From Myxococcales bacterium (GTDB lineage: Bacteria > Myxococcota_A > Polyangia > Polyangiales > Polyangiaceae): a stretch of 64,000 nucleotides of DNA. This document shows, piece after piece, positions 61,696 to 64,000 of the stretch. Made by a program: the position numbers and the translations under genes. The notes below the pieces were generated by a model that was not told the origin of the DNA, did not search any database, and was given only the letters and a program-made list of their open reading frames with translations. Each line of letters opens with the position of its first letter. Within the stretch, counting starts at the first letter, position 1. The DNA is taken from the NCBI GenBank assembly GCA_016706225.1, contig JADJKB010000021.1, positions 1,054,001 through 1,118,000 of the forward strand, written 5' to 3'.

Positions 61696-63011
61696 TCGGA
61701 ACCACCCGTCGCGCCGTCTTGGCAGCGGGTGCAGCGCTGGCCTCGGCGTTCATCGCGCCGGGCGTGACCTTCGCGCTCGGACGCAAACCCTACGGTGGTG
61801 TGCTCAAGCTGCGCTGGCCCTGGCCCCTCGACATCCTCGATCCACACGCAGCCGACGACGGCGCGTCGGCGCTGCTCGGACCGGCCATCGCCGATCCGCT
61901 GTTCGCGCTCGACCCGAGCGGGCGTCCGTATCCGGCGCTGGCCGCGCAGTTACCGGAGGCCGTGAAGGGCGGCACACGCGTGGTGCTCCGCCCCAACCTC
62001 CTCTCCGGACGCGGCCTTCCCCTCGACGTGCGCGACGTGCTCGCATCACTCAACCGAGCCGAGCGCACGGGTGGGGCTGGTCTGCTCGCGGCGCTCGGCA
62101 AACCCGCGCCGGATCCGAAAGACTCCCTCGCATTCCTGTTCTCGCAGCCCGACCCAGTTCTCTGCGCGACGCAGCTCTCGAGCCCGCTACTCTCGATCTT
62201 GCCCCGGGGATTTTCCCGGACAAAACCCGATGGAACGGGGGCTTTTGTGGCGGAGGTCGGGCGCGATCGCTGTGTGCTTCGGCGCAACCCGAACGCGGCC
62301 CGCGGCGCGGCCTTCCTGGACCGCATCGAGATCCGCGCAGCGTCGGATCTGGCGGATGCACTTCGCGCGTTCGAGGCAGGCGAGAGCGACGCCAGCTGGC
62401 TCGGAGAGTTCTTGCACAAGCCGCGGCCCGGCGCGGTGAAGTTCGACGCGGGGGCCATCGGCTACGTCGTGCTCCGGACGGGCAAGGACGCTGGAGTCTG
62501 GGGCGCACCCGGGGTGGCGCAGAAACTCCTGGACGCGATACCCACTGGGCGGCTTGCTCACCTCGGGATCACGAACGCCAGCGGAGGCCGCGGCGGCGAC
62601 GCAGCCTGGGGAGGCGACGCCGCGGAGATCGTCGTCACCGAGGGCGCAACCCACCTGGAGCAAATCGCGAAAGAGCTCGGAGCCATTCTTTCCCGGCCGG
62701 GTCACGAGCTTCGGGTCGCCATGCGCCCACGCACCGAGGTCGAGTATCGGCGTGAGCGCGGACGCTTCGCGGTCATGCTCGACTTCGCACGTCCCGTGGG
62801 CTCGGGCGGCGCGGCTGGTCAGCTCGCCATGCTCACCGCGGCGAACCCGGCGCTGGCGCGCAAACCCGTGCTCACGAGCTCGGGCAACCCGCGCGACGTG
62901 ACCACCACCCTGTCAGTTGGTGTCGTGGGTCAGCTCCGGGCGACGGGCGCCCACGCGGCGGGCCTCCACGAGCTCGCCGCGTTCGACCTGGGCGCCGTCT
63001 GGCGCAAGTGA
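61680..63011 (+). CDS. Solute-binding protein family 5-like, Tat-type signal
   Basis: A 443-residue protein resembling extracellular solute-binding proteins of ABC peptide transporters (LDILDPHAADDGASALL, IADPLFALDPSGRPYPALA, LPLDVRDVLASLNRA). The N-terminus TTRRAVLAAGAALASAF looks like a twin-arginine signal. It is shorter than the usual 500-550 residues and no permease or ATPase gene is adjacent, so it may be an orphan receptor or have another binding role. GTG at 61680 was chosen; TTG at 61692 is an alternative. Confidence 0.8.
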   Translation: MGDPLIGTTRRAVLAAGAALASAFIAPGVTFALGRKPYGGVLKLRWPWPLDILDPHAADDGASALLGPAIADPLFALDPSGRPYPALAAQLPEAVKGGTRVVLRPNLLSGRGLPLDVRDVLASLNRAERTGGAGLLAALGKPAPDPKDSLAFLFSQPDPVLCATQLSSPLLSILPRGFSRTKPDGTGAFVAEVGRDRCVLRRNPNAARGAAFLDRIEIRAASDLADALRAFEAGESDASWLGEFLHKPRPGAVKFDAGAIGYVVLRTGKDAGVWGAPGVAQKLLDAIPTGRLAHLGITNASGGRGGDAAWGGDAAEIVVTEGATHLEQIAKELGAILSRPGHELRVAMRPRTEVEYRRERGRFAVMLDFARPVGSGGAAGQLAMLTAANPALARKPVLTSSGNPRDVTTTLSVGVVGQLRATGAHAAGLHELAAFDLGAVWRK

Positions 63012-63082
63012 CAACAGCCCAGAATTTCAGCCGCAGCGCCGTGCGAATTGCTTCGTTCAGACGCTACGGGGACGGCTCAGCG

Positions 63083-63850
63083 TCACTTCGGCGCCATGCG
63101 TAATGCGCCGTCGAGGCGGATCGTCTCACCGTTCAGCATCGGGTTGTCGACGATGGCGAGCACGACCTTGGCGTACTCCGCAGGCCGCCCAAGTCGCGGC
63201 GGGAAGGGCACCGTTGCTTCGAGGCTCTTGCGTGCCTCTTCCGGCAGCCCCGCCATCATCGGGGTGTCGAACAGCCCGGGCGCGATGCACACGACGCGGA
63301 TCCCGGTGCGCGACAGCTCACGGGCGACTGGCAAGGTCATGCCGGACACACCGGCCTTCGACGCGCTGTACGCCACCTGTCCGATCTGACCATCGAACGC
63401 TGCGATGCTCGCGGTGGTCACGATCACCCCGCGCTCGCCCTCGCTGCTCGGCTCGTTGTCCTGCATGGCGTGGGCGGCCAGGCGCATCATGTTGAACATG
63501 CCGATGAGGTTCACGCTGATGGTGAGCGCGAACAGGTCGAGCGGCAGCGGCCCTCCCTTGCTGACGAGCCGCCCCGCGGTGCCGATGCCCGCACACCCGA
63601 CGACGATGTGCAGACCGCCAAGGTCTTTCTTCGCCGTCGCGATGGCGGCGAGCATGGCCGGCTCGCTGGTCACGTCCGTTTCGACGAAACGCACGGCGTC
63701 GCCGAGCTCTTTGGCGAGTGCCTCGCCGGTCTCCTTGGCGCGGTCGACGATCACGACCTTGGCGCCGGCGCCAACCAGGGCCTCCACGGTGGCTCTGCCG
63801 AGACCCGAAGCTCCGCCGGTGACGAGTGCAACTTTGCCTTTCGCGTCCAC
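63083..63850 (-). CDS. Short-chain dehydrogenase, 3-hydroxyacyl-CoA dehydrogenase-like
   Basis: A 255-residue classical SDR. The cofactor motif is TGGASGLG, the NAG-like motif is VGCAGIG, and the catalytic Tyr/Lys are in VAYSASKAG, after the Ser in TTASIAAF. The overall match, including APGLFDTPMMAGLP and PPRLGRPAEYAKVV, points to the type-2 3-hydroxyacyl-CoA dehydrogenase (HSD10-like) subgroup used in beta-oxidation or branched-chain catabolism. NAD(H) is expected from Asp in VIVDRA. A gene upstream ends 58 bp away on the same strand. Confidence 0.92.
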   Translation of the reverse strand: MDAKGKVALVTGGASGLGRATVEALVGAGAKVVIVDRAKETGEALAKELGDAVRFVETDVTSEPAMLAAIATAKKDLGGLHIVVGCAGIGTAGRLVSKGGPLPLDLFALTISVNLIGMFNMMRLAAHAMQDNEPSSEGERGVIVTTASIAAFDGQIGQVAYSASKAGVSGMTLPVARELSRTGIRVVCIAPGLFDTPMMAGLPEEARKSLEATVPFPPRLGRPAEYAKVVLAIVDNPMLNGETIRLDGALRMAPK

Positions 63851-63908
63851 GTTTTCCTCCTGTCCGCGCTGAGGCGGGCGGCCGAGCTTAGCAGCCTCGG
63901 TGCTCGTG

Positions 63909-64000
63909 TCAGCGGGCGAAGCGCCGGGCGCGGAAGGCGTCGATCTCCGCGCGCACCCGAGCGCGCAACGCGCGGCGGGTCTCGCGTCCGGCGCGCGGCG
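63909..64000 (-). CDS. C-terminal end of a gene beyond the right edge
   Basis: An open minus-strand frame from the edge ends at a TGA (63909-63911) and encodes RALRARVRAEIDAFRARRFAR. It is directly upstream of the SDR gene on the same strand and could be its operon partner. Too short to assign. Confidence 0.4.
   Translation of the reverse strand, partial: PRAGRETRRALRARVRAEIDAFRARRFAR

Noticed and set aside
1..64000. tRNA, rRNA or insertion sequences
   Set aside because: No tRNA-like T-loop with matching arms, rRNA core sequence, transposase or flanking terminal repeats was seen by eye; a dedicated tRNA or Rfam scan would be decisive.

Overview
The window is high-GC, densely coding DNA from a myxobacterium-type bacterium, most likely a member of Myxococcota close to the Polyangiales. 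The evidence is indirect: many secreted lipoproteins with Gly/Ser/Thr linkers followed by Cys-rich repeats, a Myxococcus cysteine-rich repeat, tandem bactofilins, tandem DUF2330 proteins with C-terminal Cys-TM-Arg sorting tails, a TIGR02265/DUF2378-like protein, OMP_myx-type beta-barrels and large TPR proteins resembling the Glt gliding machinery. No rRNA, tRNA, CRISPR array, prophage or insertion sequence was recognised. No gene-free stretch exceeds 300 bp.

Layout. 1-1702 (minus): three secreted proteins in an operon, the first running off the left edge. 1749-4574: a divergent hemerythrin / TetR-DUF2249-DUF2249 / polytopic membrane protein module around a perfect 20-bp palindrome, suggestive of nitric-oxide or nitrosative-stress handling. 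4602-8630 (minus): a somatomedin-B-like lipoprotein, a zinc-ribbon membrane protein, a metallophosphoesterase and thioredoxin. 8785-10509: DAHP synthase and TrmH. 11465-13308: three bactofilins and pyrE, coupled. 13485-18000: exoproteins and a beta-barrel. 18167-21974 (minus): a thiol-redox operon (VKOR-thioredoxin fusion, OmpA-like protein, TlpA-like lipoprotein) followed by an rRNA methyltransferase.

22232-31250: repeat-rich lipoprotein paralogues, NhaA, a solitary DNA methyltransferase and two large exoproteins, one with an IgGFc-binding-type domain. 31337-35886 (minus): TPR pair resembling GltE/GltD. 35989-48924: Cys-rich and vWA/VIT exoproteins, a GH31 glycosidase, an SnoaL-like protein, a radical SAM/SPASM enzyme and a nine-repeat Cys-rich protein. 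48946-51926 (minus): GltC-like TPR protein and partner. 52208-57523: a PHM-like copper protein, a lipoprotein and two DUF2330 paralogues. 57608-60217 (minus): DUF2378-like protein, MsrC, GpmA and an OM beta-barrel. 60325-63011: FG-GAP protein and a Tat-type solute-binding protein. 63083-64000 (minus): an SDR and the tail of another gene.

How the parts fit (inference). The dominant theme is the cell envelope: lipoproteins with disulfide-rich domains, a dedicated oxidative-folding/redox operon that could serve them, beta-barrels, bactofilin cytoskeleton and gliding-like TPR proteins. Housekeeping genes (aroF, trmH, pyrE, trxA, gpmA, msrC, nhaA) are interspersed. Many starts overlap the previous stop (ATGA/GTGA), so translational coupling is common here.
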